In this document: one piece after another, positions 15,316-24,573 of the stretch
Layout: each line of letters opens with the position of its first letter
How positions within the stretch are numbered: the stretch's first letter is position 1
DNA from: Ruminococcus flavefaciens
GTDB taxonomy: Bacteria > Bacillota > Clostridia > Oscillospirales > Ruminococcaceae
Direction: 5' to 3'
Length of the DNA: 64,000 bases
NCBI GenBank assembly: GCA_023667045.1
Contig: JAMPAU010000001.1
Location: 633,903 to 697,902, forward strand
Made by a program: the position numbers and the translations under genes
Notes under the pieces: generated by a model
Database searches by the model: none
What the model was told of the DNA's origin: nothing
The model's input: only the letters and a program-made list of their open reading frames with translations

Positions 15316-16008
15316 TTACAGATTATTATTTTCTATATCGGTGATGAGGTCTATTCTCCTCTGATGACGACCGCCTTCAAATCCTGTAGTAAGGAATATT
15401 TCGGCGAGTTCAACGGCAAGACCGTTTCCGAGTACTCTCGCACCCATGCACATAACGTTAGCGTCGTTGTGCAGACGTGTGAATTTTGCGGAAAAAGAAT
15501 CAGAACAAAGTGCAGAACGTATGCCCTTTATCTTGTTTGAAGCCATTGACATACCTATACCAGTACCGCATATCAGTATGCCCTTTTCACAGTTGCCGGA
15601 AGTGATTTCCTCACATACTGCCTTAGCGATAACAGGATAGTCACACGGCTGACCGTCTGTACCCATATCCTTAAATTCAAAACCTTTTTCTGAAAGTGCC
15701 TCAATAACGGCTTTTTTCATTTCCACACCGGCGTGGTCGCAACCTATAGCAATCATTTTATAGTCCTCCGATTTCATTAGTATTATATGGTTTTTGCTTT
15801 TCATGTCAGAAATAATCCTGTCTGCTATTTCGTCGTCGGAGCAGTTATTGTCAAGCCCGACTAATTCGCACCAGTAAATATAGTCCGAAACGTTTACAAG
15901 ACCTGTTTCCTTTTCCAGTACATCAAGCCAGTAATCGTTTTCTTCCTCCGACGAAAACTCACAGTTGTATATTTTTCTGACAGTTTCACGGATTTCAGAT
16001 TCTGTCAT
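15316..16008 (-). CDS. rpiB: RpiB sugar isomerase with N-terminal immunity-like extension
   Basis: 230 residues. Residues 85-230 are ribose-5-phosphate isomerase B: MIAIGCDHAGVEMK start, CGTGIGMSMASNK active-site loop, HNDANVMCMGARV. Residues 1-80 form a separate small domain with LEKETGLVNVSDYIYW and SDDEIADRII, resembling the colicin-immunity fold family (Im7/Im9 pattern ending in a D-x-I-Y motif). ATG 16008 overlaps the tsaB stop as ATGA. There is no stop between the parts, but GGAGGA lies 7 bases before an internal ATG at 15756, so RpiB alone may also be made. RpiB call firm; extension call tentative. Confidence 0.85.
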   Translation of the reverse strand: MTESEIRETVRKIYNCEFSSEEENDYWLDVLEKETGLVNVSDYIYWCELVGLDNNCSDDEIADRIISDMKSKNHIILMKSEDYKMIAIGCDHAGVEMKKAVIEALSEKGFEFKDMGTDGQPCDYPVIAKAVCEEITSGNCEKGILICGTGIGMSMASNKIKGIRSALCSDSFSAKFTRLHNDANVMCMGARVLGNGLAVELAEIFLTTGFEGGRHQRRIDLITDIENNNL

Positions 16009-16685
16009 CTGTTCTTTTCCTCCAAATCCTTTTCCGCCTTGACTTTCTGCAAGTATGATACTTCCAGTTCTTCGGGCGTAACTTCTTCCCTTGAAAGCGA
16101 TGCAAGACATACTCCGCAAGCATTCTGCAACCTGCTATGAGGTGGTGCAACAAATAAATCTTCTGATTTATAGTCATTGAAGAAATCACCTGCTCCTTCG
16201 CCACACAGTAGTGTTTCCGTACCTGCAAGAAACTCTGCAAGTTCGTCACGGCTTATAATGGACTCTTCACATAATGGTTTAAGTGAAAAGCCGTCACTCA
16301 TGTATGAGCAGGTATAGACTAATTCACCACGAGCTTTCATTACTGCACATATTCTGCCATGAAAAGCTACATTATTATATGCCAGTCCCTCCAGTGTGGA
16401 AACTCCAGTACACTTACAGCCGAGTGCAAAACACATAGCCTTTACTCCGGCAACGCCTATTCTAAGTCCGGTATACGAGCCTGGACCATTTGCGACGGCT
16501 ATTCTGTCAATATCGGAGAGAGTTTTTCCGGCATCGGCTATCATGCTTTTTATCATCGGCATTATTACCTGTGAATGCGTTTTCTGTGTGTACAGGGTAC
16601 TTTCAGCAAGAAAAGTCTCCGTTTCAGTATCAAACAAAGCAGACGAGGCGGTTTTTCCGGAAGTATCAATCCCAAGTATCAGCAA
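16005..16685 (-). CDS. tsaB: tRNA t6A biosynthesis protein TsaB
   Basis: About 226 residues, the YeaZ/TsaB member of the ASKHA fold that partners TsaD and TsaE in making threonylcarbamoyladenosine at tRNA position 37. LILGIDTSGKTASSALFD at the N-terminus and VANGPGSYTGLRIGVAGVKA (about 70) are diagnostic. The start is uncertain: TTG 16685 has GAGGGTGGTGA upstream, while GTG 16694 and TTG 16703 are in frame. It overlaps the end of tsaE and its stop overlaps the next ATG. Confidence 0.9.
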   Translation of the reverse strand: MLILGIDTSGKTASSALFDTETETFLAESTLYTQKTHSQVIMPMIKSMIADAGKTLSDIDRIAVANGPGSYTGLRIGVAGVKAMCFALGCKCTGVSTLEGLAYNNVAFHGRICAVMKARGELVYTCSYMSDGFSLKPLCEESIISRDELAEFLAGTETLLCGEGAGDFFNDYKSEDLFVAPPHSRLQNACGVCLASLSREEVTPEELEVSYLQKVKAEKDLEEKNR

Positions 16686-17112
16686 ATCTTTCACCACCCT
16701 CAATAATAATCTCTCTTTTGTCTTCTCCGACGGTATTTATAGTGATATATATTGTATCTTTCGGCAGGAAGTCTTCTATATTCTCCGACCACTCAATGAC
16801 AGCTATATTTTCCTCAAAAGGATAGTCAAAAAATCCAGTTGATTCCAGACCGTCCTCTGTCTGTATTCTGTACATATCGAAATGATACAGAGTAATATTT
16901 TCTCCTCTGTATTCATTTACAAGAGCGAAAGTCGGCGAGGAAACACAGTCCCCCAGTCCGAGACCGGAGACTATGCCACGTGTGAAAGTAGTCTTTCCTG
17001 CACCAAGACCGCCCTTATATGCAATCATATCCCCTGCTCTGAGACGTGAGCCGAGTTTTTCAGCGGTCTTAATAGTTTCTTCCGGCGAATGCGTTATAAC
17101 TCTTATACTCAT
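16666..17112 (-). CDS. tsaE: tRNA t6A biosynthesis ATPase TsaE
   Basis: 148 residues. P-loop GGLGAGKTTFTRGI (about 34-47), CVSSPTFALVNEY and LYHFDMYRI are the signature segments of TsaE/YjeE. It drives turnover of the TsaBDE complex. Its ATG overlaps the fhs stop (TGATG at 17112), so translation is coupled to fhs, an unusual pairing of one-carbon metabolism with tRNA modification. Confidence 0.93.
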   Translation of the reverse strand: MSIRVITHSPEETIKTAEKLGSRLRAGDMIAYKGGLGAGKTTFTRGIVSGLGLGDCVSSPTFALVNEYRGENITLYHFDMYRIQTEDGLESTGFFDYPFEENIAVIEWSENIEDFLPKDTIYITINTVGEDKREIIIEGGERFADTWD

Positions 17113-18785
17113 CAGAATAACCCTGTAATATTGCCGTTTTCGTCGCAGTCAATTCCGAATGCAGACGGCTTTTTAGGCAGACCCGGCATTGTGAGAATAT
17201 CTCCGGTATAGATAACAATAAATCCTGCTCCGGAAGAAAGTTTAGCGTCACGGACTGTTATTTTAAAGTTTTCGGGTTTGCCGAGCAGTGCCGGATTATC
17301 GGAAAGCGAATACTGTGTCTTTGCAACGCATACCGGCAACTGTCCGAATCCTATACCCTCAATTTCCTTGATAGCCTTTTCAGCCTGTGCAGTATATATA
17401 ACACCGTCCGCACGGTAAATCTCCCTTGCGATAGTTTCTATTTTTTCCTTTATCGGAAGTTTTTCGTCATATATTGGAGCAAAGTTATTTTCCGTTTCTG
17501 AATCAATAACAGCACATACTTTTTCCGCAAGGTCTGTACCGCCTGCTCCGCCCTTTGCGAAAACTTCACACATTGAGACTTTCACTCCCATTTCTGCACA
17601 GAAGTCCTCAATGAATTTAACTTCACTGTCTGTATCAGTTCCAAACCTATTTATCGCAACTACAACAGGTACGTTGTATTTCTGCATATTTTCTATGTGC
17701 GTTTTGAGGTTTACAATGCCTTTTTCAAGTGCAGTGAGGTTTTCAGCAGACAAGTCAGCCTTTGCAACACCGCCGTTGTATTTCAAGGCACGTATAGTAG
17801 CAACAAGCACAACGCATGACGGCTTTAATTTTCCGTAACGGCACTTTATATCAAAGAACTTTTCAGCACCTAAGTCAGAACCGAATCCGGCTTCTGTAAT
17901 GCAGTAGTCGCCGAGTTTAAGGGCAAGTTTTGTAGCACGGAGAGAGTTACAGCCGTGTGCTATATTTGCGAAAGGTCCGCCGTGTATGAATGCCGGATTA
18001 TTTTCAAGGGTCTGCACAAGATTAGGCTTTAAAGCGTCTTTGAGCAGGGCGGTCATAGCACCACATACGCCTAACTGTTCAGCAAAGACCGGCTCGCCGT
18101 CAAGATTATAGGCAACAAGAATATTTCCAAGTCTTTTCTTTAGGTCTGCAATATCAGATGCAAGGCAGAGTATAGCCATAATCTCAGAGGCAACAGTTAT
18201 ATTAAAACCGTCCTCACGTGGCACGCCGTTTACTTTACCGCCCAGACCGATTACAATATTTCTTAAAGCACGGTCGTTCATGTCCATACAGCGTTTGAAC
18301 ATTATACGTCTCTGGTCTATGCGAAGTTCGTTACCCTGCTGAATGTGATTGTCAATTACTGCACAGAGCAGATTATTAGCAGAAGTTATAGCGTGCATAT
18401 CTCCGGTAAAGTGCAAATTTATGTCTTCCATAGGCACTACCTGTGCGTAACCACCTCCGGCAGCACCGCCCTTTATTCCAAAGACAGGACCAAGAGACGG
18501 CTCACGGAGTGCAAGGACAGCATTTTTGCCGATTCTGCCCATAGCCTCAGCAAGTCCGGCACTTACAGTAGTTTTGCCCTCTCCTGCCGGAGTGGGATTT
18601 ATGGCAGTAACAAGAATTAACTTTCCGTCTTCCCTGCCGTCAAGCTTTGAATAAAGATTCTCTGAAACCTTTGCCTTATAGTGTCCGTAAGGTTCAAGGT
18701 CTTCATACCCTATGCCGACTGATTCGGCAATTTCATTAATATACTTCATTTTTGCATTCTGAGCAATTTCTATATCAGATAACAT
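17112..18785 (-). CDS. fhs: Formate-tetrahydrofolate ligase
   Basis: 557 residues, full length. ATP-dependent formation of 10-formyl-THF from formate. The P-loop region [16 protein letters not shown] (about 65-80), [20 protein letters not shown] and [13 protein letters not shown] are characteristic. GGAGGAAAT precedes the ATG. It is the first gene of the seven-gene - strand operon ending with eno, and would supply one-carbon units from formate in this anaerobe. Confidence 0.97.
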   Translation of the reverse strand: MLSDIEIAQNAKMKYINEIAESVGIGYEDLEPYGHYKAKVSENLYSKLDGREDGKLILVTAINPTPAGEGKTTVSAGLAEAMGRIGKNAVLALREPSLGPVFGIKGGAAGGGYAQVVPMEDINLHFTGDMHAITSANNLLCAVIDNHIQQGNELRIDQRRIMFKRCMDMNDRALRNIVIGLGGKVNGVPREDGFNITVASEIMAILCLASDIADLKKRLGNILVAYNLDGEPVFAEQLGVCGAMTALLKDALKPNLVQTLENNPAFIHGGPFANIAHGCNSLRATKLALKLGDYCITEAGFGSDLGAEKFFDIKCRYGKLKPSCVVLVATIRALKYNGGVAKADLSAENLTALEKGIVNLKTHIENMQKYNVPVVVAINRFGTDTDSEVKFIEDFCAEMGVKVSMCEVFAKGGAGGTDLAEKVCAVIDSETENNFAPIYDEKLPIKEKIETIAREIYRADGVIYTAQAEKAIKEIEGIGFGQLPVCVAKTQYSLSDNPALLGKPENFKITVRDAKLSSGAGFIVIYTGDILTMPGLPKKPSAFGIDCDENGNITGLF

Positions 18786-18825
18786 GGATTTCCTCCGGTT
18801 TTATAAATTTTTTTGTCACAGTAAT

Positions 18826-18854
18826 ATTCTACCACATATCAGAAATAAATGCAA
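18826..18854 (-). promoter_or_regulatory. Promoter of the fhs operon
   Basis: On the - strand TTGCAT (complement 18849-18854), 17-nt spacer, TAGAAT (complement 18826-18831). It lies about 40 bases before the fhs ATG. Confidence 0.7.
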
Positions 18855-18869
18855 GTGTAAATTTAATGA

Positions 18870-18898
18870 TTGACAAAACACTCTGTATATATTATAAT
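18870..18898 (+). promoter_or_regulatory. Consensus promoter of the symporter gene
   Basis: TTGACA (18870-18875), 17-nt spacer, TATAAT (18893-18898). It is divergent to the fhs promoter. Confidence 0.85.
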
Positions 18899-18905
18899 AA
18901 GAGTA

Positions 18906-18939
18906 CACTTCTTTAAACTGATAAAGCTTTAAAGAAGTG
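18906..18939 (+). promoter_or_regulatory. Perfect 12-bp inverted repeat at the symporter transcript start
   Basis: CACTTCTTTAAA (18906-18917) and TTTAAAGAAGTG (18928-18939) around a 10-nt loop. It begins right at the predicted +1, so it could be an operator or a 5'-end stabilising hairpin. Confidence 0.55.
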
Positions 18940-18967
18940 AATTTTTACAGAACGGAGAAGTTTTTAA

Positions 18968-20530
18968 ATGAAAACCGCAACTCTTGTTATTCTCGCCGTA
19001 TACGTCTTGATTATGGTGGGAATAGGTTTCTACACTTCAAGGCTCACAAAGTCAACAGATGACTTTATGCTCGGCGGTCGTAGTGTAGGTGGCTGGCTCA
19101 CAGCCTTTTCTTACGGCACTACCTATTTTTCGGCAGTGGTATTTATCGGATACGCCGGACAGTTCGGGTGGATGTACGGAGTATCTGCCGCATGGGTAGG
19201 TATCGGAAACGCCATAATAGGCAGTCTTATCCCCTTTTTCCTTATCGGAAAACGCACACGTCTGATGTCGAATCACCTACAGGCAAAGACAATGCCGGAG
19301 TTCTTTGAATATCGTTTCGATTCAAAATCCCTTAAAACAGCGTCTGCCGTTATTGTTTTTGTATTCCTTATACCTTATACAGCTTCAGTATATAACGGTC
19401 TGTCAAGGCTTTTCAGAATGGTCTTTGATTTCGGTGAAAACGGCTCTACAGTGATAATCATTGCTATGGCTGTACTTTCTGCCGTGTATGTAATGTTAGG
19501 CGGTTACAAGGCTACCGCACTTAACGATTTCTTTCAGGGAATTATCATGCTGATAGGTATCTCAACAGTCGTTGCTCTCACAGTCAAGACAAAGGGCGGA
19601 TTTTCCAGTGCAATAGACCAGCTTTCAGAAATTGCCGAAACTGAAAAACTCGGCTCTTTGTTAGGTCCAGACCCTCTGAACCTGCTCGGCGTTGTTATCC
19701 TCACGTCGTTAGGTACTTGGGGACTTCCTCAGATGATACAGAAATTCTATGCAATAAAGGACGAACAGGCTATTAAAAAAGGTGCGATAATCTCAACTTT
19801 CTTTGCACTCGTCGTTGCCGGCGGTTCTTACTTCATGGGCGGATTCGTAAGGCTTTACTGTACTCTCGACCCGAATGAAACAGGAAAAGACTTCATTGAA
19901 ACAGTCAACGGCAAACCCGTTTATGACACAATGGTTCCTGCCCTGCTCCAAAAGGCTTTACCAAGCGTATTAATCGGACTGGTTGTTGTTCTGGTTCTTT
20001 CTGCGTCACTGTCAACACTTTCTTCACTTGTTTTAACATCAAGCTCCACCCTCACAAACGACCTTATCAAGCCTCATGTAAAGAATTTTTCCGACAAGAA
20101 ACAGATGACAGTTATGCGTGTGTTTATAGGCGTTTTCCTGCTTATTTCCGTAATTATTGCCTGCAACAAAAACGCTTCTATTTCTACTCTCATGTCGTAT
20201 TCATGGGGTGCATTGTCGGGGGCATTTTTAGGACCTTTCTTATATGGTTTATTCATGAAAAAAGCCACAAAAACTGCTTGCTGGACAAGTTTCTGTACTG
20301 GTATCGGTATAAGCGTTTTACATATGCTTTTATTCAGCATGAATATATCTGCATTTGACGGTCTGAAACAGTCTGTCATTGACATGGGTCTGAAAATAAA
20401 TCTCCTGTCTCCTATCAACGCCGGAGCTTTTGCAATGATTATCTCGCTTATTGTAGTGCCGGTTGTGAGCGGTTTCACAAAAGCACCCGACGAAAAAGTT
20501 GTTGAAAACGCATTCAGTGTAATAAAGTAA
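18968..20530 (+). CDS. Sodium:solute symporter (SSS family)
   Basis: 520 residues with about 13 hydrophobic helices. The N-terminal motif STDDFMLGGRSVGGWLTAFS and the core GWMYGVSAAWVGIGNA and SASLSTLSSLVLTSSSTL (sodium site serines) place it in the SSS family with PutP and PanF. Substrate cannot be told from sequence; an organic acid, amino acid or vitamin is plausible. Own promoter and terminator indicate a monocistronic gene. Confidence 0.9.
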   Translation: MKTATLVILAVYVLIMVGIGFYTSRLTKSTDDFMLGGRSVGGWLTAFSYGTTYFSAVVFIGYAGQFGWMYGVSAAWVGIGNAIIGSLIPFFLIGKRTRLMSNHLQAKTMPEFFEYRFDSKSLKTASAVIVFVFLIPYTASVYNGLSRLFRMVFDFGENGSTVIIIAMAVLSAVYVMLGGYKATALNDFFQGIIMLIGISTVVALTVKTKGGFSSAIDQLSEIAETEKLGSLLGPDPLNLLGVVILTSLGTWGLPQMIQKFYAIKDEQAIKKGAIISTFFALVVAGGSYFMGGFVRLYCTLDPNETGKDFIETVNGKPVYDTMVPALLQKALPSVLIGLVVVLVLSASLSTLSSLVLTSSSTLTNDLIKPHVKNFSDKKQMTVMRVFIGVFLLISVIIACNKNASISTLMSYSWGALSGAFLGPFLYGLFMKKATKTACWTSFCTGIGISVLHMLLFSMNISAFDGLKQSVIDMGLKINLLSPINAGAFAMIISLIVVPVVSGFTKAPDEKVVENAFSVIK

Positions 20531-20535
20531 AATGC

Positions 20536-20570
20536 AAGAACGGATATTTTTAGAATGTTCGTTCTTTTTT
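20536..20570 (+). terminator. Terminator of the symporter gene
   Basis: AAGAACG (20536-20542) pairs with CGTTCTT (20560-20566), with T-run to 20570. The next promoter begins 2 bases later. Confidence 0.7.
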
Positions 20571-20571
20571 C

Positions 20572-20600
20572 TTGACATATTCTTTAATTTATGGTATAAT
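20572..20600 (+). promoter_or_regulatory. Promoter of the amber-interrupted gene
   Basis: TTGACA (20572-20577), 17-nt spacer, TATAAT (20595-20600). AGGAGG follows before ATG 20628. Confidence 0.85.
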
Positions 20601-20627
20601 AAATAAAACAACTTTAGGAGGAAAATT

Positions 20628-21521
20628 ATGTCAAAAATCGGCATGGAAAACGTTCCGGAGAACGTTGACGGAAACTACCACAAGGAAGAAAAAGAATTTT
20701 TAGTCTTATGTGTACATACGCCTGAAACTGCGTCACAATTAGGGGGAAACGATTACTGGACAAAATCCGTTAAAATTCTCGGATATGTCGAAAATGAAAG
20801 CGGTCGCACAAGCAGTACAGAGGGCAATATGAGCTACACTGTCAAAGAACATGATGAACCGGAGTTTTTCACAAAAGACGGCATTTACAGGGTAAAAGGC
20901 AGACTGCCGAAACTTATTGACGGTGCAGAACCTTGGGTTAACAACGAGTACCGCATGAGCGGTCTTTATGTTACCGAAATAATTTCTGACAATGAAGAAA
21001 ATGATTTTCTTGAAAACCTGCTCACAGAATATAACAAGGAAGTTTCAATCTATTCCGAAGTACTTGGAAAATTAATTCTTGACAGACAGCTTGACTGGTA
21101 TCAAACAGAAAACAATCTCGAATGGTGCGGAGAAGATGATGTGGAATTTTCAATCAGTCCGGACGGCGAAACTGATATAAATGAATTTTTGCCGTTGGCT
21201 GAGGAATTTTATAAAAACCGTTAGGAATGGGACAAAAAATTACGTGAGTTTTCCGCTTCTCAGCTTACCGAAGACGCTAACGACTGGTTAGAAGAAGAAT
21301 ACGATGACGAAGATGGAGAATCAGACGAAGAAGCAAAACCTGTCAAAGAAATAACAGAAAAGGAATTTGCAGAAAGAATTTCAATCTGTGGTATCTCTTT
21401 ATATACTGACGGAAATTTTGAGGTATTCTATGACGACGACGATATGTTTTGGGGTCATTCAATCATTGTGGACGGCAATATAAAAACAGGCGAATTAGAA
21501 TCGTCTTACATTGCAGGTTAA
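20628..21521 (+). pseudogene. DUF2262-type protein split by an in-frame TAG
   Basis: The first 198 codons read cleanly, then TAG at 21222-21224, and the same frame continues for 98 more codons to TAA at 21519-21521. The downstream part is clearly coding: acidic linker, then LYTDGNFEVFYDDDDMFWGH and an end GELESSYIAG typical of the DUF2262 family. The upstream part contains a beta-rich domain (FLVLCVHTPETASQLGGNDY). One substitution of a sense codon such as AAG or CAG would explain the stop. It has a good promoter and AGGAGG site, so the short form is probably still made. Either recent inactivation or stop readthrough. Confidence 0.8.
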
Positions 21522-21526
21522 TCAAC

Positions 21527-21555
21527 AGGGGCGGAAGAAAATCCGTCCTTTTTTA
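21527..21555 (+). terminator. Terminator after the DUF2262 gene
   Basis: GGGGCGGA (21528-21535) pairs imperfectly with TCCGTCC (21542-21548), followed by TTTTTTT. Confidence 0.65.
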
Positions 21556-21584
21556 TTGACAAATCAAAATATAAATGCTAAAAT
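21556..21584 (+). promoter_or_regulatory. Promoter of the peptidase/two-component operon
   Basis: TTGACA (21556-21561), 17-nt spacer, TAAAAT (21579-21584). It overlaps the T-run of the preceding terminator. Confidence 0.7.
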
Positions 21585-21617
21585 ATATTTAAAATTATTA
21601 TAAAAAAGGAGATTTCT

Positions 21618-23891
21618 ATGGAACAAAAAAGACCACGTTCAAGGGAAAAAAACGTGACTTCCGGCGGAAACGGAGTACACAAAAGAGGAGACGGTCTCGG
21701 CACTGGAAACGTCGGAGGACAAGACTATTCCTGTAAAAAATCTTCCGGCGGTGCTAAACGTGCAGCAGCCGGAGGCGGTGGCGGAATACTTCTGCTTGCA
21801 TTAGTTATAATGTTCTTAAAAGGCGGTGTCGGCGGACTTCTCGGCAGTAATACCGACAAGCCCGATACTTCTGGACATTCCGCAAGCACGGAGACAAAAG
21901 TTGATAATATAGTGGCTAAAGGTTCACGGGAAAAGCGTACAAATATCATCGGAAACAATCAAGACAAAATAACAATAATGGTCTATATGTGCGGTACTGA
22001 CCTTGAATCAAAATATAAAATGGCTTCTTCCGACATTGAGGAAATGAAGTCTGCTACTCTCGGCAAAAATATTGATATAATAATATATACCGGCGGTTGC
22101 AGTGACTGGAAATCAAATAATATAAGCTCGTCAGTGAATCAGATTTATCAGATTAAGGACGGCAGACTTGTTAATCTTGTTTCTGACGACGGTGCAAAGT
22201 CCATGACAGACCCTAAAACACTTTCCGGATTTATAAAGTACTGCAATGCAAACTTTCCGGCAAACAGAAACGAGTTAATTTTATGGGACCACGGTGGTGG
22301 ATCTGTAAGCGGTTACGGATATGACGAAAAATACAAATCCGGCGGTTCAATGAACTTAGGCGGAATAAGTCAGGCACTCAAAGACGGCGGTGTTACTTTT
22401 GATTTTATAGGCTTTGACGCTTGTCTTATGGCTACCGCTGAAACTGCATTCATGCTTGACGACTATGCAGATTATCTCATAGCCTCAGAGGAAACAGAAC
22501 CCGGTATAGGCTGGTACTATACAGACTGGCTCAGTAAATTAGGTACAAATACTTCCATGCCAACCGTTGACATAGGAAAAAATATCATTGATGATTTCGT
22601 CACACGCTGTGACCAGAAGTGCAAGGGGCAAAAGACCACGCTTTCAATTATTGATTTGGCAGAGTTTTCAAATACTGTGCCGGAAAAGCTTAACGGTTTT
22701 GCACAGTCTGTCAGCAGTAAGATAGTAAACAAGGAATATGAACAGATTTCAAACGCACGATACAATACAAGGGAGTTTGCACAGAGTTCAAAAATAGACC
22801 AAATTGATTTGGTTAATTTTGCGGAAAACGTCGGCACACCAGAGGCAAAGGAACTAAGCAAGGTTCTGAAAAATGCTGTAAAATATAACCGCACATCTTC
22901 TAGTATCACAAATGCTTACGGCGTGTCGATATATTTTCCGTATCAGCGGACATCATATGTTGATTCGGCTTGCAATATATACAGCAATATCGGCATGGAT
23001 TCTGAATACGGCAACTGTATAAGGCAGTTTGCAAAAATCGAGACAAGCGGACAGGTCGCAAACAGCAGTAATCATAATTCCCCGCTTTCTTCGGTTTTCA
23101 ATATGCTTAATGATACTTTTGTTTCGCCTTCTTCAGATACAAACGTTATCAGCGAACTTGTAAGTACCTTTATTAAAGCTCCGCAAGTAAAAAACATTGA
23201 CTATATGAGTGATACTTCTGTATCACAGGAAAATATAAACGAGTATATATCGGATAATTTTTTTGATACAAGCAATCTCGTATGGGAACAGAACGAAAAC
23301 GGTTATTTTATGTCACTGCCGGAAAGCCAGTGGAAACTTGTCCATAAAATAGACCTTAATATGTTCTATGATGACGGCAACGGCTATATTGATTTGGGTC
23401 TTGATAATATATATGAGTTTGACGGCGACGGTAATCTAATTCCCGATACTGACAGAAACTGGCTCGCAATAAACGGTCAGCCTGTAGCGTACTACCACAC
23501 AGACACTACAGAAATCGGCGATGATTACACAATTACCGGATATGTTCCGGCTATGCTAAACGGCGACAGAGTTAATCTGATTCTTGTCTTTGATAACGAA
23601 AATCTAGACGGCTACATTGCTGGTGCTTCAACGGATTACATCAACGGCGAAACCGATACAATCCCGAAAAGCATGACTGAAATAAATGTCGGCGATACTC
23701 TTGATTTCCTGTGCGATTTCTATAACTATAACGGCGAATATCAAGACAGCTATTATCTCGGCGAAAGCATGACTGTTCCGGAGAATATAACCATAAGCAA
23801 TGTTGATGTCGGCGACGGCGAAGTGAAACTGATGTATCGCTTTACAGATATATACAATCAGGAATACTGGTCTGAGGCAATAACGAAATAA
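21618..23891 (+). CDS. Membrane-anchored clostripain-family (C11) cysteine peptidase
   Basis: 757 residues. A Gly/Lys/Arg-rich cytoplasmic N-terminus, one membrane helix (GILLLALVIMFLKGG, about 55-70), then an exterior C11 peptidase domain starting MVYMCGTDLESK. Catalytic His in LWDHGGGSVSGYG (about 226) and Cys in GFDACLMATAETAF (about 269) match the family, which cleaves after basic residues. A C-terminal domain of about 300 residues rich in Asp/Asn/Tyr is probably beta-sandwich. AAGGAG precedes the ATG. A two-component pair follows after 10 bases, suggesting envelope stress or peptide sensing. Confidence 0.92.
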   Translation: MEQKRPRSREKNVTSGGNGVHKRGDGLGTGNVGGQDYSCKKSSGGAKRAAAGGGGGILLLALVIMFLKGGVGGLLGSNTDKPDTSGHSASTETKVDNIVAKGSREKRTNIIGNNQDKITIMVYMCGTDLESKYKMASSDIEEMKSATLGKNIDIIIYTGGCSDWKSNNISSSVNQIYQIKDGRLVNLVSDDGAKSMTDPKTLSGFIKYCNANFPANRNELILWDHGGGSVSGYGYDEKYKSGGSMNLGGISQALKDGGVTFDFIGFDACLMATAETAFMLDDYADYLIASEETEPGIGWYYTDWLSKLGTNTSMPTVDIGKNIIDDFVTRCDQKCKGQKTTLSIIDLAEFSNTVPEKLNGFAQSVSSKIVNKEYEQISNARYNTREFAQSSKIDQIDLVNFAENVGTPEAKELSKVLKNAVKYNRTSSSITNAYGVSIYFPYQRTSYVDSACNIYSNIGMDSEYGNCIRQFAKIETSGQVANSSNHNSPLSSVFNMLNDTFVSPSSDTNVISELVSTFIKAPQVKNIDYMSDTSVSQENINEYISDNFFDTSNLVWEQNENGYFMSLPESQWKLVHKIDLNMFYDDGNGYIDLGLDNIYEFDGDGNLIPDTDRNWLAINGQPVAYYHTDTTEIGDDYTITGYVPAMLNGDRVNLILVFDNENLDGYIAGASTDYINGETDTIPKSMTEINVGDTLDFLCDFYNYNGEYQDSYYLGESMTVPENITISNVDVGDGEVKLMYRFTDIYNQEYWSEAITK

Positions 23892-23901
23892 GGGGTGTAT
23901 T

Positions 23902-24573
23902 ATGAATAAAATTCTGCTTGTTGAGGACGACAAGAATATTATAGAAAATCTCACGGAATTTTTACGCCATGAGGGCTTTGATGTAAAAAATGCTGTCGGA
24001 CAGACTTCTGCCCTTTCACTGCTCCGTGAAAATGCCTTCGACCTCGTACTGTTGGACATAATGCTTGCCGACGGAAACGGCTTTACAACCTGCTCCGCTA
24101 TAAAGTCAGAATACAATATACCAGTTATATTTCTTACTGCTTCCAGCGACGAGTACAGCACGGTGACAGGTTTTGAACTGGGTGCGGACGACTACATTTC
24201 AAAGCCTTTCCGCCCACGTGAACTTATCTCACGGATAAAGAATATTCTCCGGCTTACCGGAAACTCCGGCGGTATAACTCAGCTCGGCGACGTTATGGTT
24301 GATACTGTACGTGGCACTGCCAGCCGTGACGGAAAGGATTTATATTTATCTGCCCTTGAATACAGACTACTGCTTGTTTTTATAAATAATAAAAATACTA
24401 TCCTTACGAGAACACAGCTACTTGAAACTATATGGGACGTTGCCGGAGAATTTGTAAACGATAATACTCTTACTGTATATATAAAACGTCTCCGTGAAAA
24501 AATTGAAAAAGACCCTCAGAATCCCGAAATAATAAAGACGGTTCGTGGTATGGGGTACAGGCTTGACTTATGA
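23902..24573 (+). CDS. OmpR/PhoB-family response regulator
   Basis: 223 residues. Receiver domain with acidic pair VEDD (8-10), phosphoacceptor Asp52 in DLVLLDIMLADG, and Lys in YISKPFRPREL; C-terminal winged helix with NDNTLTVYIKRLREKIE and TVRGMGYRLDL. The stop overlaps the kinase start (ATGA at 24570). With a kinase and an ABC pair encoded opposite, it probably controls that transporter, as BceR/VraR-type systems do. Confidence 0.95.
   Translation: MNKILLVEDDKNIIENLTEFLRHEGFDVKNAVGQTSALSLLRENAFDLVLLDIMLADGNGFTTCSAIKSEYNIPVIFLTASSDEYSTVTGFELGADDYISKPFRPRELISRIKNILRLTGNSGGITQLGDVMVDTVRGTASRDGKDLYLSALEYRLLLVFINNKNTILTRTQLLETIWDVAGEFVNDNTLTVYIKRLREKIEKDPQNPEIIKTVRGMGYRLDL

Noticed and set aside
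21222-21224. TAG as pyrrolysine or selenocysteine-type recoding
   Set aside because: No downstream recoding hairpin is evident, the family is not known to use such residues, and a simple nonsense mutation explains it.
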